Source of the DNA: Verrucomicrobiales bacterium
GTDB taxonomy: Bacteria; Verrucomicrobiota; Verrucomicrobiia; Verrucomicrobiales; DEV007
Reading direction: 5' to 3'
DNA: 64,000 bases
Assembly: GCA_029213195.1 (NCBI GenBank)
Contig: JARGNI010000030.1
Location: forward strand, 1-64,000
Below are positions 47,076 to 55,467 of this stretch, one piece after another. Under the pieces are notes generated by a model. The model made no database searches. It was not told the DNA's origin and was given only the letters and a program-made list of their open reading frames with translations. The translations under genes were made by a program, and so were the position numbers. Numbering within the stretch: position 1 is the first letter of the stretch; each line of letters starts with the position of its first letter.

Positions 47076-49319
47076 ATGAAAGCGAAAATCCCGGACAACC
47101 TCTACTTCGTTCACATCTCGATCCATGGATTGATCCGCGGCGAGGATCTCGAGTTGGGCCGCGATGCAGACACCGGTGGCCAGTGCAAGTATGTCCTCGA
47201 ACTGGTCAAGGCCCTGGCCGAACACGATAGCGTCGGCCAGGTCGATCTTTTCACTCGACTCGTCGCCGACCCAAAGGTCAGTTCCGATTATGCCCAGCCC
47301 ATCGAAGCGCTCGGCAACAACGCGTTCATCCGGAGGATCACGGCAGGCCCGAGACGATACCTCCACAAGGAGTCGCTCTGGAGATATCTCGACGCTTTCA
47401 TCGATCACTCTCTCGCTCTTTTCCGGGAGAACGGACGACTCCCGGATGTCATTCACGCACACTATGCCGACGCGGGCTACGTAGGAAGTCGTCTTGCGTC
47501 CCTGCTCGGCTGCCCCTTCATTTTCACGGGGCACTCCCTCGGCAGGACCAAGCTGGAGCGGCTCCTCGAGGGAAAAGCCGACCGCGCAAAGGTCGAGAGA
47601 CGCTACAACCTCCCAGCCCGGATCGAGGCCGAAGAACTCGCCCTCGACAGTGCCGCGATGGTCTGCACCAGCACACGCCAGGAAGTTCGAGAGCAATATT
47701 CGGTCTACGAACTCTATGCTCCCGAACGGATGCGCGTGATCCCACCGGGAGTCGACATTTCCCGCTACTCTCCCCCCGAGGGAGACAACATCCCGGAAGC
47801 GGTTTCCAGCAAGATCGAAAGATTTTTCGATCACCCCGAGCGCCCCGCCATTCTCGCCATCGCTCGAGCCGATGAGAAGAAGAACCTCGCCTCCCTCGTG
47901 CACGCCTACGGACAGAGCAAAACGCTTCGAGACCAGGCAAACCTTGTTCTTGTGGCAGGAAATCGGGACAAGATTTCGGAGCTGAACGCCGGTGCCCGTC
48001 GTGTCTGGACCGAACTGCTGCAACTCATCGACGACTACGACCTCTACGGATCCGTCTCCATTCCCAAGCATCACGAACCCGACGAGATCCCGGCCTTCTA
48101 CCGCTACGCCGCCTCGAAAAAAGGATTCTTTGTGAACCCGGCCCTGACCGAGCCCTTTGGTCTCACCGTGATCGAAGCCGCGGCCTCTGGACTCCCCGTC
48201 CTCGCCACCAACGATGGAGGCCCCCAGGACATTCTCGGTAACTGCAAGAACGGCGTCTTGATCGATCCCTTTGACGTCCCCGCAATGACCGAGGCCCTTG
48301 AAGCGGCGATCGCGAATCCCGACCAGTGGGAAGAATGGTCCCGCAACGGCATCGAGGGAGTCAATGAACACTACATCTGGGCAGGACACGTCGATCGCTA
48401 TCTCGAAGAAGCGGCCGAGCAGCTCGAGGGAATCTCTCAACCGCACCTGATCACCGACAAGATCCGTACATCCCTGCCCCTCGCCGACCGCATCGTTTTC
48501 ACCGGTCTCGAAGGGGAGCTCGTCGACGGCGATGTCGAGGCGATCGGCTACCTGCGTGAAATCACCGGGAGAAACGTTCCCAACATGGGCTTTGGCATCG
48601 CGACCGGACGGAGCATGAAAATGGCTCGAGACCTCATCGAGAAACACAGCCTGCCCGAACCCGATGTCTTCATCACCCAGCTGGGAGGCGAGATACACTA
48701 CGGCAAACGCCAGGTTCTCGACCTTTCCTGGGAGAAGCATCTCGCCCATCGCTGGGAACCCGACCCCATCATGGAAACCCTTGATGGTGTTGAAGGCCTT
48801 TCTCTCCAGGAGGAAACCGGTCACCAACACCAGTTCAAGATCTCCTACAATTTCGAGAAGGGCGTCGCACCGAAACGACGTGAGGTCCAGCGTCTCCTTC
48901 GGGAGAACAATCTCCCCGCGAAGGTCATTCTTTCCCAGGGAAAATGGCTCGACATCATCCCGCTACGTTCCGGAAAGGGACAGGCGATCCGGTATGTCAC
49001 GATGCGTTGGGGGATCCCGGCCGACAACGTGCTCTTCTACGCAAGGCGGGGCAGTGATTACGAGGCGCTCTCGGGTCAATTCCTCGGAGTGATCGGAGGC
49101 GACCACGGCTTGGAACTGAAGACCACGACCTCGCTGCCGCGCGTCTACCTCGCGAAGAAAAACAATTTTGCCGGACTCGTCGAAGGCATTGAAGCCTACG
49201 AGTTCGAAGGCAAAATCCGAGTACCTAAGAGCGCGGAAGGGCTTCAATTGGACGAAGGAGAAGAAAAAGAAGCCGTTTTGGCACCAGATATGGTAGTGCA
49301 TACAAACGATGGAGACTGA
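47076..49319 (+). CDS. sps: Sucrose-phosphate synthase with degenerate HAD C-terminal domain
   Basis: Protein of 747 residues. Residues 1-460 form the GT4 sucrose synthase fold: start FVHISIHGLIRGEDLELGRD, ADTGGQCKYVLELVKALAEH, and the catalytic loop EPFGLTVIEAAASGLPVLAT with its glutamates near 359 and 367. It makes sucrose-6-phosphate from UDP- or ADP-glucose and fructose-6-phosphate. The rest (about 470-725) is a HAD-like domain whose motif I reads FTGLEGEL instead of DxDGT and whose last motif reads YARRGSDYEALSG, so it is probably not a phosphatase; a separate phosphatase gene is upstream. The same arrangement is known in cyanobacterial and plant synthases. It sits in the operon spp-sps-kinase-amylosucrase. 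Confidence 0.93.
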   Translation: MKAKIPDNLYFVHISIHGLIRGEDLELGRDADTGGQCKYVLELVKALAEHDSVGQVDLFTRLVADPKVSSDYAQPIEALGNNAFIRRITAGPRRYLHKESLWRYLDAFIDHSLALFRENGRLPDVIHAHYADAGYVGSRLASLLGCPFIFTGHSLGRTKLERLLEGKADRAKVERRYNLPARIEAEELALDSAAMVCTSTRQEVREQYSVYELYAPERMRVIPPGVDISRYSPPEGDNIPEAVSSKIERFFDHPERPAILAIARADEKKNLASLVHAYGQSKTLRDQANLVLVAGNRDKISELNAGARRVWTELLQLIDDYDLYGSVSIPKHHEPDEIPAFYRYAASKKGFFVNPALTEPFGLTVIEAAASGLPVLATNDGGPQDILGNCKNGVLIDPFDVPAMTEALEAAIANPDQWEEWSRNGIEGVNEHYIWAGHVDRYLEEAAEQLEGISQPHLITDKIRTSLPLADRIVFTGLEGELVDGDVEAIGYLREITGRNVPNMGFGIATGRSMKMARDLIEKHSLPEPDVFITQLGGEIHYGKRQVLDLSWEKHLAHRWEPDPIMETLDGVEGLSLQEETGHQHQFKISYNFEKGVAPKRREVQRLLRENNLPAKVILSQGKWLDIIPLRSGKGQAIRYVTMRWGIPADNVLFYARRGSDYEALSGQFLGVIGGDHGLELKTTTSLPRVYLAKKNNFAGLVEGIEAYEFEGKIRVPKSAEGLQLDEGEEKEAVLAPDMVVHTNDGD

Positions 49320-49326
49320 AGAGACC

Positions 49327-50232
49327 ATGCAAGATTCGAAAGAAACTCCCCTGCTCGCGGGGATCGAAGCCGGGGGAACGAAATATGTCTGCGCTGTCGC
49401 GACCGATCCCGCAGAGCCCCTTCTCGAAACGAGATTTCCCACGGGAGAGCCCCAGGAGACCATTGAACATGCCGTTGCGTTTTTCCGGGATGCTACGGAA
49501 AGATATGGACCGATTCGCTCCATGGGAATCGGAACCTTCGGCCCCGCGGACATTCAGCCCATGTCTCCTGGATACGGCTCGATTCTGACCACTCCCAAGA
49601 GAGGATGGGCAGGGTTCAACGTCGTCAACGCCCTGCGCGATGGCCTCGGCCTGCCTGTTCCCATCGCTTTCGATACCGATGTGAACGCAGCGGTGGTCGG
49701 AGAAGCGGAGTATGGAGCGGCAAAGAATCACCGCTTCGTGGCCTACATCACGATCGGCACCGGGATCGGAGCGGCATTTCTTCACGATGGTCAGATCGTC
49801 CATGGCCGCATGCATCCTGAAGTTGGTCACATGGTCATGCCGGACTTCGACTCGGCCTACGGCAAAGCCACCAACGTATGCCCCTTTCATGATTCCTGTT
49901 TCGAAGGACGTGCCGCAGGACCCGCCATCGAGGCCCGCTGGGAAATGCCGGGGAACGACATCCCGGACGATCACGATGCCTGGGAGCTGCAGGCGACCTA
50001 CCTTGCTGCGGGATGCATCAATCTCACCGCCGTCTGGTCACCCGATATGATCATTCTCGGAGGAGGAGTTTCGCAAAAAGCAGGCCTCCTCGACCGCGTT
50101 CGTCGCCAGTTCGAAAAACAAGCCGGGGATTACTGGAGCCTTCCTCCCCTGGAAATCTATCTCCAGACCCCGACCCTCGATCAGCGCGCCGGAATCGTCG
50201 GTTCCCTCGCTCTGGCACACCGCCTGCTGTAA
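49327..50232 (+). CDS. ROK-family sugar kinase (probable fructokinase)
   Basis: Sugar kinase of 301 residues. The ATP site is LAGIEAGGTKYVCAV, the catalytic Asp is in AFDTDVNAAVVGEAEYG and ITIGTGIGAAFL follows. The ROK zinc motif is complete: GHMVMPDFDS then VCPFHDSCFEGRAAGPAIEA. Phosphorylation of fructose, released when sucrose is used by amylosucrase, is the likely role from context. The start at 49327 is preferred over an ATG at 49309 that would overlap the synthase; GAAGAG lies just upstream. It is third in the sucrose operon. Confidence 0.88.
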   Translation: MQDSKETPLLAGIEAGGTKYVCAVATDPAEPLLETRFPTGEPQETIEHAVAFFRDATERYGPIRSMGIGTFGPADIQPMSPGYGSILTTPKRGWAGFNVVNALRDGLGLPVPIAFDTDVNAAVVGEAEYGAAKNHRFVAYITIGTGIGAAFLHDGQIVHGRMHPEVGHMVMPDFDSAYGKATNVCPFHDSCFEGRAAGPAIEARWEMPGNDIPDDHDAWELQATYLAAGCINLTAVWSPDMIILGGGVSQKAGLLDRVRRQFEKQAGDYWSLPPLEIYLQTPTLDQRAGIVGSLALAHRLL

Positions 50233-50275
50233 GGAGCCGAGCGGAGAACACCTTCTCCCTCCCCCACTATTCTCC

Positions 50276-52219
50276 ATGGTCATCTCTGAACAACAGTGCC
50301 AAACGGCACTCTCCCGTCTCAAGGTCCTCCTTGAAAAAAGATATCCTGCCGAGATCGGATCCCCGGAATGGGAAGGGTTTCAGTTCCGACTCGAAGAAAC
50401 CTTCCCCACCCTTCTCCGTCACCTCCTCGAGCTCTACGGACACCATTTCGATTTCTACTACCACCTCGAAAGACTTCTCGAAGTCATGGCCGATGCCTGG
50501 CTCGAGCGATCCCCCGACTGGAAAAGCACGGACGCGATGCGCGAGGCGGACCGCACCTGGTACAAATCCGGTCACCTCATCGGAGCGATGGCCTACGTGG
50601 ATCTCTTCGCCGATGATCTCAAGAAACTGCAGGACCAGATCCCCTACCTGAAGGAAATGGGGATCACCTATCTTCACCTCATGCCCGTCTACAAGTCCCC
50701 CGAGGGAGACGACGACGGGGGCTACGCCGTCAGCAGCTACCGCGAGATCGATCCCGAACTGGGAACGATGGACGACTTGTGCGATCTCTCAGCCGAGTTG
50801 CGGCGACAGGGTATCAGTCTCGTCCTCGACTTTGTCTTCAATCACACCTCCGACGAACACGAGTGGGCCAAGAAAGCCTATGAAGGCCTCGAGGAATACC
50901 AGGACTATTACCTGATGTTCGATTCCCGGCAGGAAACCGAGGAATACCAGGAACACCTCCGCGCGATCTTTCCGGACGAGCGTCCCGGAAACTTTACCTA
51001 TCTCAACCGGATCAAGAAGTGGGTCTGGACGACATTTCACACTTACCAGTGGGATCTCAACTACCGAAATCCTGAGGTCTTCAACGCGATGGCGGCAGAG
51101 ATGCTCTTCCTCGCCAACGTCGGTGTCGAGGTTCTCCGCATGGACGCGGTACCGTTCGTCTGGAAACAAAAGGGCACCAATTGTGAGAATCTTCCCGAGG
51201 CCCACACCGTGCTGGAAGCCTTCAATGCGATCGCGAAGATTGCGGCACCGAGCATGGTCTTCAAATCCGAAGCCATCGTCGCACCGGACGAGATCAAGAA
51301 GTACATGGGGCCAGACCAGTGCCAGATCTCCTACAATCCCCTCCTCATGGCCCTGCTCTGGGAGGGCCTCGCGACTCGCAATGCGAAGCTGCTGCGCACC
51401 TCCATGGAGAAGCGCTTCGAGATTCCCGACGGATGCGCCTGGGTCAACTATGTCCGATCCCACGACGATATCGGATGGGGATTCGACAATGGCGACGCGG
51501 AACGGCTCGGCATCAATCCGCACGATCACCGCCTCTTCCTGACCCAGTTCTACGCCGGGAAACATCCCTCCACTTTTGCCGAAGGAGAACTCTTCCAGGA
51601 AGACCCGGTCACCGGGGACGCCCGCGTCTGTGGGACCACAGCCTCTCTCTGCGGCCTTGGGAAGGCCCTGAGGGAAGACGATAAAGAAGAATTGGAACTG
51701 GCGCTCCGACGCATTCTCCTGATGCACGGGGTGACCTTCACCATCGGAGGCATCCCCCTCATCTATCTCGGCGAGGAGATTGGTATGCTCAATGACCATT
51801 CCTACAAGGATGATCTCGACAAGGAGGGGGACGAACGTTGGCTGCATCGTCCGCGATTCGATTGGGGGAAGGCGGAAAGGCGGACCCAACCCGAATCGGT
51901 GGAACACATCATCTACGAGGGCTTCCTCAAACTGACCCGACTTCGCTCCAACAACATCGCTCTTGCTCGCGGGGAAACCGAGATCGTCGATCCCGGGAAC
52001 GATCACGTCTTTGCCTATTTCCGAACCACTCGCGAACAGAGCATTCTCTGTCTCGCGAACTTCAGCGACAAGGCCCAGACTGTAGCCGCCCCCCGACTCC
52101 GGCAACTTGGACTCAAGAAGGTCCTCATCGACATCATCGCCGGACAGACGGTCATTGCCGCGAAGAAACTGGAGCTCGAGCCTCACCAGTTCATGGTCCT
52201 GCTGCGCCAGGGAGGTTAG
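50276..52219 (+). CDS. ams: Amylosucrase (GH13)
   Basis: Enzyme of 647 residues that transfers glucose from sucrose to an alpha-1,4-glucan and frees fructose. The catalytic set is intact and in amylosucrase register: nucleophile D290 in VLRMDAVPFVWK, acid/base E332 in FKSEAIV and D397 in VRSHDDIGWGF, each exactly four residues later than in the Neisseria enzyme. The N-terminal helical domain typical of amylosucrase (residues 1-95) is present, and the C-terminal beta domain ends HQFMVLLRQGG. It is last in the operon, after the kinase, and closes the cycle from sucrose to storage glucan and fructose-6-phosphate. Confidence 0.95.
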   Translation: MVISEQQCQTALSRLKVLLEKRYPAEIGSPEWEGFQFRLEETFPTLLRHLLELYGHHFDFYYHLERLLEVMADAWLERSPDWKSTDAMREADRTWYKSGHLIGAMAYVDLFADDLKKLQDQIPYLKEMGITYLHLMPVYKSPEGDDDGGYAVSSYREIDPELGTMDDLCDLSAELRRQGISLVLDFVFNHTSDEHEWAKKAYEGLEEYQDYYLMFDSRQETEEYQEHLRAIFPDERPGNFTYLNRIKKWVWTTFHTYQWDLNYRNPEVFNAMAAEMLFLANVGVEVLRMDAVPFVWKQKGTNCENLPEAHTVLEAFNAIAKIAAPSMVFKSEAIVAPDEIKKYMGPDQCQISYNPLLMALLWEGLATRNAKLLRTSMEKRFEIPDGCAWVNYVRSHDDIGWGFDNGDAERLGINPHDHRLFLTQFYAGKHPSTFAEGELFQEDPVTGDARVCGTTASLCGLGKALREDDKEELELALRRILLMHGVTFTIGGIPLIYLGEEIGMLNDHSYKDDLDKEGDERWLHRPRFDWGKAERRTQPESVEHIIYEGFLKLTRLRSNNIALARGETEIVDPGNDHVFAYFRTTREQSILCLANFSDKAQTVAAPRLRQLGLKKVLIDIIAGQTVIAAKKLELEPHQFMVLLRQGG

Positions 52220-52319
52220 ACCGATTGCCAGACGGTCTAAGAACCGAGTTCACGGATAGTCGCTTTGTCAGGATCCCCGGCGGCTTGCCGACGACAGCTT
52301 CCCGTCTCAGCGCTCCGAA

Positions 52320-53069
52320 CTATTCCTCGAGAACCGTGCCGGGTGTTGTCGCTGCGTTCTGCCACCTCGTCCGTTTCATTCGGGCCGAATCTTCATCCTC
52401 TCGGTGTTCGTCGAGGACCTTGCCATTCTTGAGCACCCGGATGCAGAGACCAATGATCTTGTCGGAGGCCACGGCGTCAGTTCTCCCTCCATCGCGATCG
52501 ATGTAGGATTCCGTGTTGAAGGTCCGCTTGAACTCCTGGCGACCTCCCGGCTTCATCTCGTCGATCTTGAAAGAACCGGCGACACTCTGCAGTTTCTCAG
52601 TTTTCTCGCCGCCCACCGCGAGTCTCGTGTAAGCCTTGTTTGTCGTGTCCACGAAATCTGCGACATAGATTTCGTAGCGAACTTCGATATCCTGAACCGA
52701 TGTCGTCTCCTTGTTGTAGACGATCATCTCGTAGGTGTAGGGCATCACCTTCAACTTGTCCTCGGTCATACTCCCCGGCTCCTTGACCTGGCGTGTGTGT
52801 TCTCGCTCGAGGTCGGTGTAGAAATCGAATTTGTATCGCACCGCACCCGGATTTTTCTCGATCCAGTCGGCAATCTAGGCCTGGTCATCGATGGAGAACA
52901 TCGTGACCGGAACGACAAATTCTTTTCCACCCCGATCGATCACGACCGACGTCCCCGCGTGAGCGACCAGCTTCGCGTGAATCGTACGCCCCTTGGCATC
53001 CTTGAACTCTCTCGCGAAACCCGGGGTAAAAAGCAGCGCGAGAAACAGAATGATGGATGCGAGCCTCAT
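52320..53069 (-). pseudogene. Secreted SHD1-like protein gene interrupted by in-frame TAG
   Basis: One frame encodes a signal peptide (MRLASIILFLALLFTPGFA from 53069), an SHD1-like module (REFKDAKGRTIHAKLVAHAG, then VPVTMFSIDDQA), a TAG codon at 52877-52875, and continues in the same frame with IADWIEKNPGAVRYKFDFYT and a beta-rich domain to 52320. The TAG falls where SHD1-type modules usually carry an aromatic residue (DQA-[YF]-I), so a single change from TAT/TAC would explain it. A downstream part alone could start at GTG 52841 but would lack a signal. Pseudogene, error or readthrough are possible. Confidence 0.7.
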
Positions 53070-53116
53070 TCCCCGATGAAATCGCAATCCTATATCGATC
53101 GCAAGTTTTTTGAGAA

Positions 53117-54478
53117 TCAACTGAGGACGGAGAGCTGTCTCGTGGAGTCTCCAAAACGCTCTTCCTTGATCCCGGTACGATGCAGCATGTCGAGAAAGAG
53201 ATTGCTCATCGGAGTGTCCTCTCCCAGGTCCGTATGGAGTCCCGTTTTGATGGTTCCACCGCCCTGTCCGGCGACAATCACCGGCAACTCGTTGTGACGA
53301 TGACGATCCGGATCGGCGAGGCCGCTGCCCCAGACGACCTGCGAGTTGTAGAGAAGAGACTTTCCATCGGCATCCTTCTTCGACTTCAACTGATCGATGA
53401 AGTAGGCGAACTGCTGGCTGTAGAACAGATCGATCTTCGCCAGTTTCGCGAGATTGTCAGGATCGTTTCGGTGATGCGAAATCGTGTGGTGTCCATCGGG
53501 AACTCCAATCTCACGGAAACTCCGATTGCTGCCATCATGAGCGAGAAGAAAACTCGCGACCCGCGTCGAATCGGTTTCGAAGGCAAGAACGAGCATGTCC
53601 ATCATGAGTCGGATATGCTCCTCGTAGCTGGAAGGAACGCCTGCAGGCATGTCCACGTCGGGAACCTCGGGGAGCCCGAATTTCTCGACCTTCTCAATTC
53701 GGCGCTCGATCTCCCGGACACCCGTCATGTATTCATCGAGCTTCATCTGGTCATTCCGACCCAGCTGGCGATTGAGCTGTTTCGCGTCCTCCATCACGAA
53801 ATCGAGAATGGAACGCTGCTGCTCGTTTCGGAGCTGAAATCCCTTTTCCCGCTCTTCCTTCGAGCCGGTACCAAAGAGCCGCTCGAAGACGTGACGAGGA
53901 TTTGATTCCGGAGCAACTGGTGTGGTATCGGAGCGCCAGGAAAGATTGAACTGGTAGGCGCAGGAATAGCCGGAATCACAGACTCCACTCTTTCGAACCC
54001 CATCGCAGGAAAGCTCGAGGGAGGAAAATCGAGTCGAATCCGATGCGGCGCGTGCGATGACCTGGTCCACCGAGATGCCGAGCTTGATGTCGGCACCCGC
54101 AGTCTTGCGAGGACGCGTTCCGGTCAGGAAAGTCGCGTTGGCGCGAGCGTGATCCCCGGCCCCATCTTTTCCGGCGGTGCCATTCGCATGCTCGAGATGA
54201 CTGATGATGTGAATGTCATCTTTGAGATGGGCGTAGGGCTGATGCGTTTCGTTGAACCTGTAATCGGCTCCCGTTCCTTCGAGCTTCCACTTGTTCACGT
54301 TGACCCCATTCGGCTTGTAGAGGAATGCGGTACGCAGAGGCATTCCCGAAGCTGTCGTCGCAATCCCCCCTTGCTGGGCAGCGGCTGCGGAAGAGGGTAG
54401 AAACGTCTCAAACATAGGAAGCGAAATACCCGCTCCTATGCCACGGAGAAAATGACGTCGGTCGACTTTTTGGATCAT
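53117..54478 (-). CDS. DUF1552 domain protein (secreted)
   Basis: Protein of 453 residues with a Tat-like signal (DRRHFLRGIGAGISLPMFE). DUF1552 features follow: RTAFLYKPNGVNVNKWKLEG, DDIHIISHLEHANG, RANATFLTGTRPRKTAGADI and LELSCDGVRKSGVCDSGYSC, and near the end VVWGSGLADPDRHRHNELPV. This family normally pairs with large cytochrome proteins carrying DUF1587/1588/1592 domains; here the adjacent upstream gene is a shorter di-haem cytochrome c. The protein is probably periplasmic and linked to a redox process. It is 119 bases after the cytochrome gene on the same strand. Confidence 0.93.
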   Translation of the reverse strand: MIQKVDRRHFLRGIGAGISLPMFETFLPSSAAAAQQGGIATTASGMPLRTAFLYKPNGVNVNKWKLEGTGADYRFNETHQPYAHLKDDIHIISHLEHANGTAGKDGAGDHARANATFLTGTRPRKTAGADIKLGISVDQVIARAASDSTRFSSLELSCDGVRKSGVCDSGYSCAYQFNLSWRSDTTPVAPESNPRHVFERLFGTGSKEEREKGFQLRNEQQRSILDFVMEDAKQLNRQLGRNDQMKLDEYMTGVREIERRIEKVEKFGLPEVPDVDMPAGVPSSYEEHIRLMMDMLVLAFETDSTRVASFLLAHDGSNRSFREIGVPDGHHTISHHRNDPDNLAKLAKIDLFYSQQFAYFIDQLKSKKDADGKSLLYNSQVVWGSGLADPDRHRHNELPVIVAGQGGGTIKTGLHTDLGEDTPMSNLFLDMLHRTGIKEERFGDSTRQLSVLS

Positions 54479-54597
54479 GTTTGATTACGTTACGTTCGGA
54501 ACACGGACTGCCAAATCACGCGTTTAGGTGGGAGGTTTCTGCGTGTATCTCACACTTGCGTTGGAATCAGGCTGATCCGAAGAAAGAAGCAGGATTC

Positions 54598-55428
54598 CTA
54601 CCGTTCCTGTGCCGCACCAGCCTGGACTTGCGCTTTCTCCACGGAAAGCCCCTGGATAAAGGCGACGAGATCCCAGATCTCAGCCGGCTTGAGCATTTCG
54701 GCGTATCCGATCATCGGGGTGCCATTGAGCCCCGTAGCAATGGTTCGATACAAGTCCGTGGGCGCATCTCCCGATTTGTGATGTTCCTCGGACAGAGCCG
54801 CGGGAGCGATCGGATTTTCCCACACATCGACGAGCCCTTGGCTTCCCGGCCCATCCCCTTCTCCCTTCGGTCCATGACAGACGCTGCACTGCGCGGCAAA
54901 GGTCTTGGCTCCATTCTTCGCGTGAGCGGCTTTCTTTTCGGAATCCCGATACCAATCCGGTGTCTCCGGCAAATCGAGCGGTTCACCCACCAGCTTCTCG
55001 TCGTCCCAATTTCGAGAAAGGCTCTGCAGGTAGACGATCAGCGCGGTGACGTCCTCATCGGAAAAATCGGCGAAGAAAGGCATCGCCGTCCCTGAGATCC
55101 CTTTTCGAATCGTGCGCCGCAAGTCGTCATCGGTCGGGAGTTTCCCAAAAGGGGTCGTCCGAAACTTGAAGACTCCGGTGCGGAAATTGCGCGGCTTGTC
55201 GGTCAACTCCGCCGCCCACGGACCGTTCCCTCTTCCCGTCGTGCCGTGACAGGTTGTACACTGCTTTTGGAACAGGTAGCGACCTTTCAGATAGTAATGC
55301 AGTTGTCGGCGACTCTCCTCGTCGCTTTCTTCTTCCGCAACTCCACCCCCGACTCCGGCAATCAGGACTCCCACAAGGAGAATGACTTGCAGAATCTGCG
55401 AAGAAACTGAACTACGTGATTTCCGCAT
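54598..55428 (-). CDS. Di-haem c-type cytochrome
   Basis: Periplasmic cytochrome of 276 residues with an N-terminal hydrophobic signal or anchor (ILQVILLVGVLIAGVGGGVA). Two haem sites are present: CTTCH at residues 57-61 (YLFQKQCTTCHGTTGRGNG) and CSVCH near 183 (TFAAQCSVCHGPKGEGDG), each followed by a class I cytochrome fold with a distal Met region (GTAMPFFADFSDEDV and GTPMIGYAEMLKPAEIWDLV). It is 39 bases after the FtsK-like gene and 119 bases before DUF1552, all on the same strand. A role as electron carrier for the DUF1552 protein is plausible but unproven. Confidence 0.93.
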   Translation of the reverse strand: MRKSRSSVSSQILQVILLVGVLIAGVGGGVAEEESDEESRRQLHYYLKGRYLFQKQCTTCHGTTGRGNGPWAAELTDKPRNFRTGVFKFRTTPFGKLPTDDDLRRTIRKGISGTAMPFFADFSDEDVTALIVYLQSLSRNWDDEKLVGEPLDLPETPDWYRDSEKKAAHAKNGAKTFAAQCSVCHGPKGEGDGPGSQGLVDVWENPIAPAALSEEHHKSGDAPTDLYRTIATGLNGTPMIGYAEMLKPAEIWDLVAFIQGLSVEKAQVQAGAAQER

Positions 55429-55467
55429 GGTCCCACCTTCATCCCAAAGAGACGAGACGACCCTGCA

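Noticed and set aside
46926-48830. 634-codon minus-strand frame opposite sucrose-phosphate synthase
   Set aside because: Shadow of the synthase gene, which has the diagnostic motifs on the plus strand.
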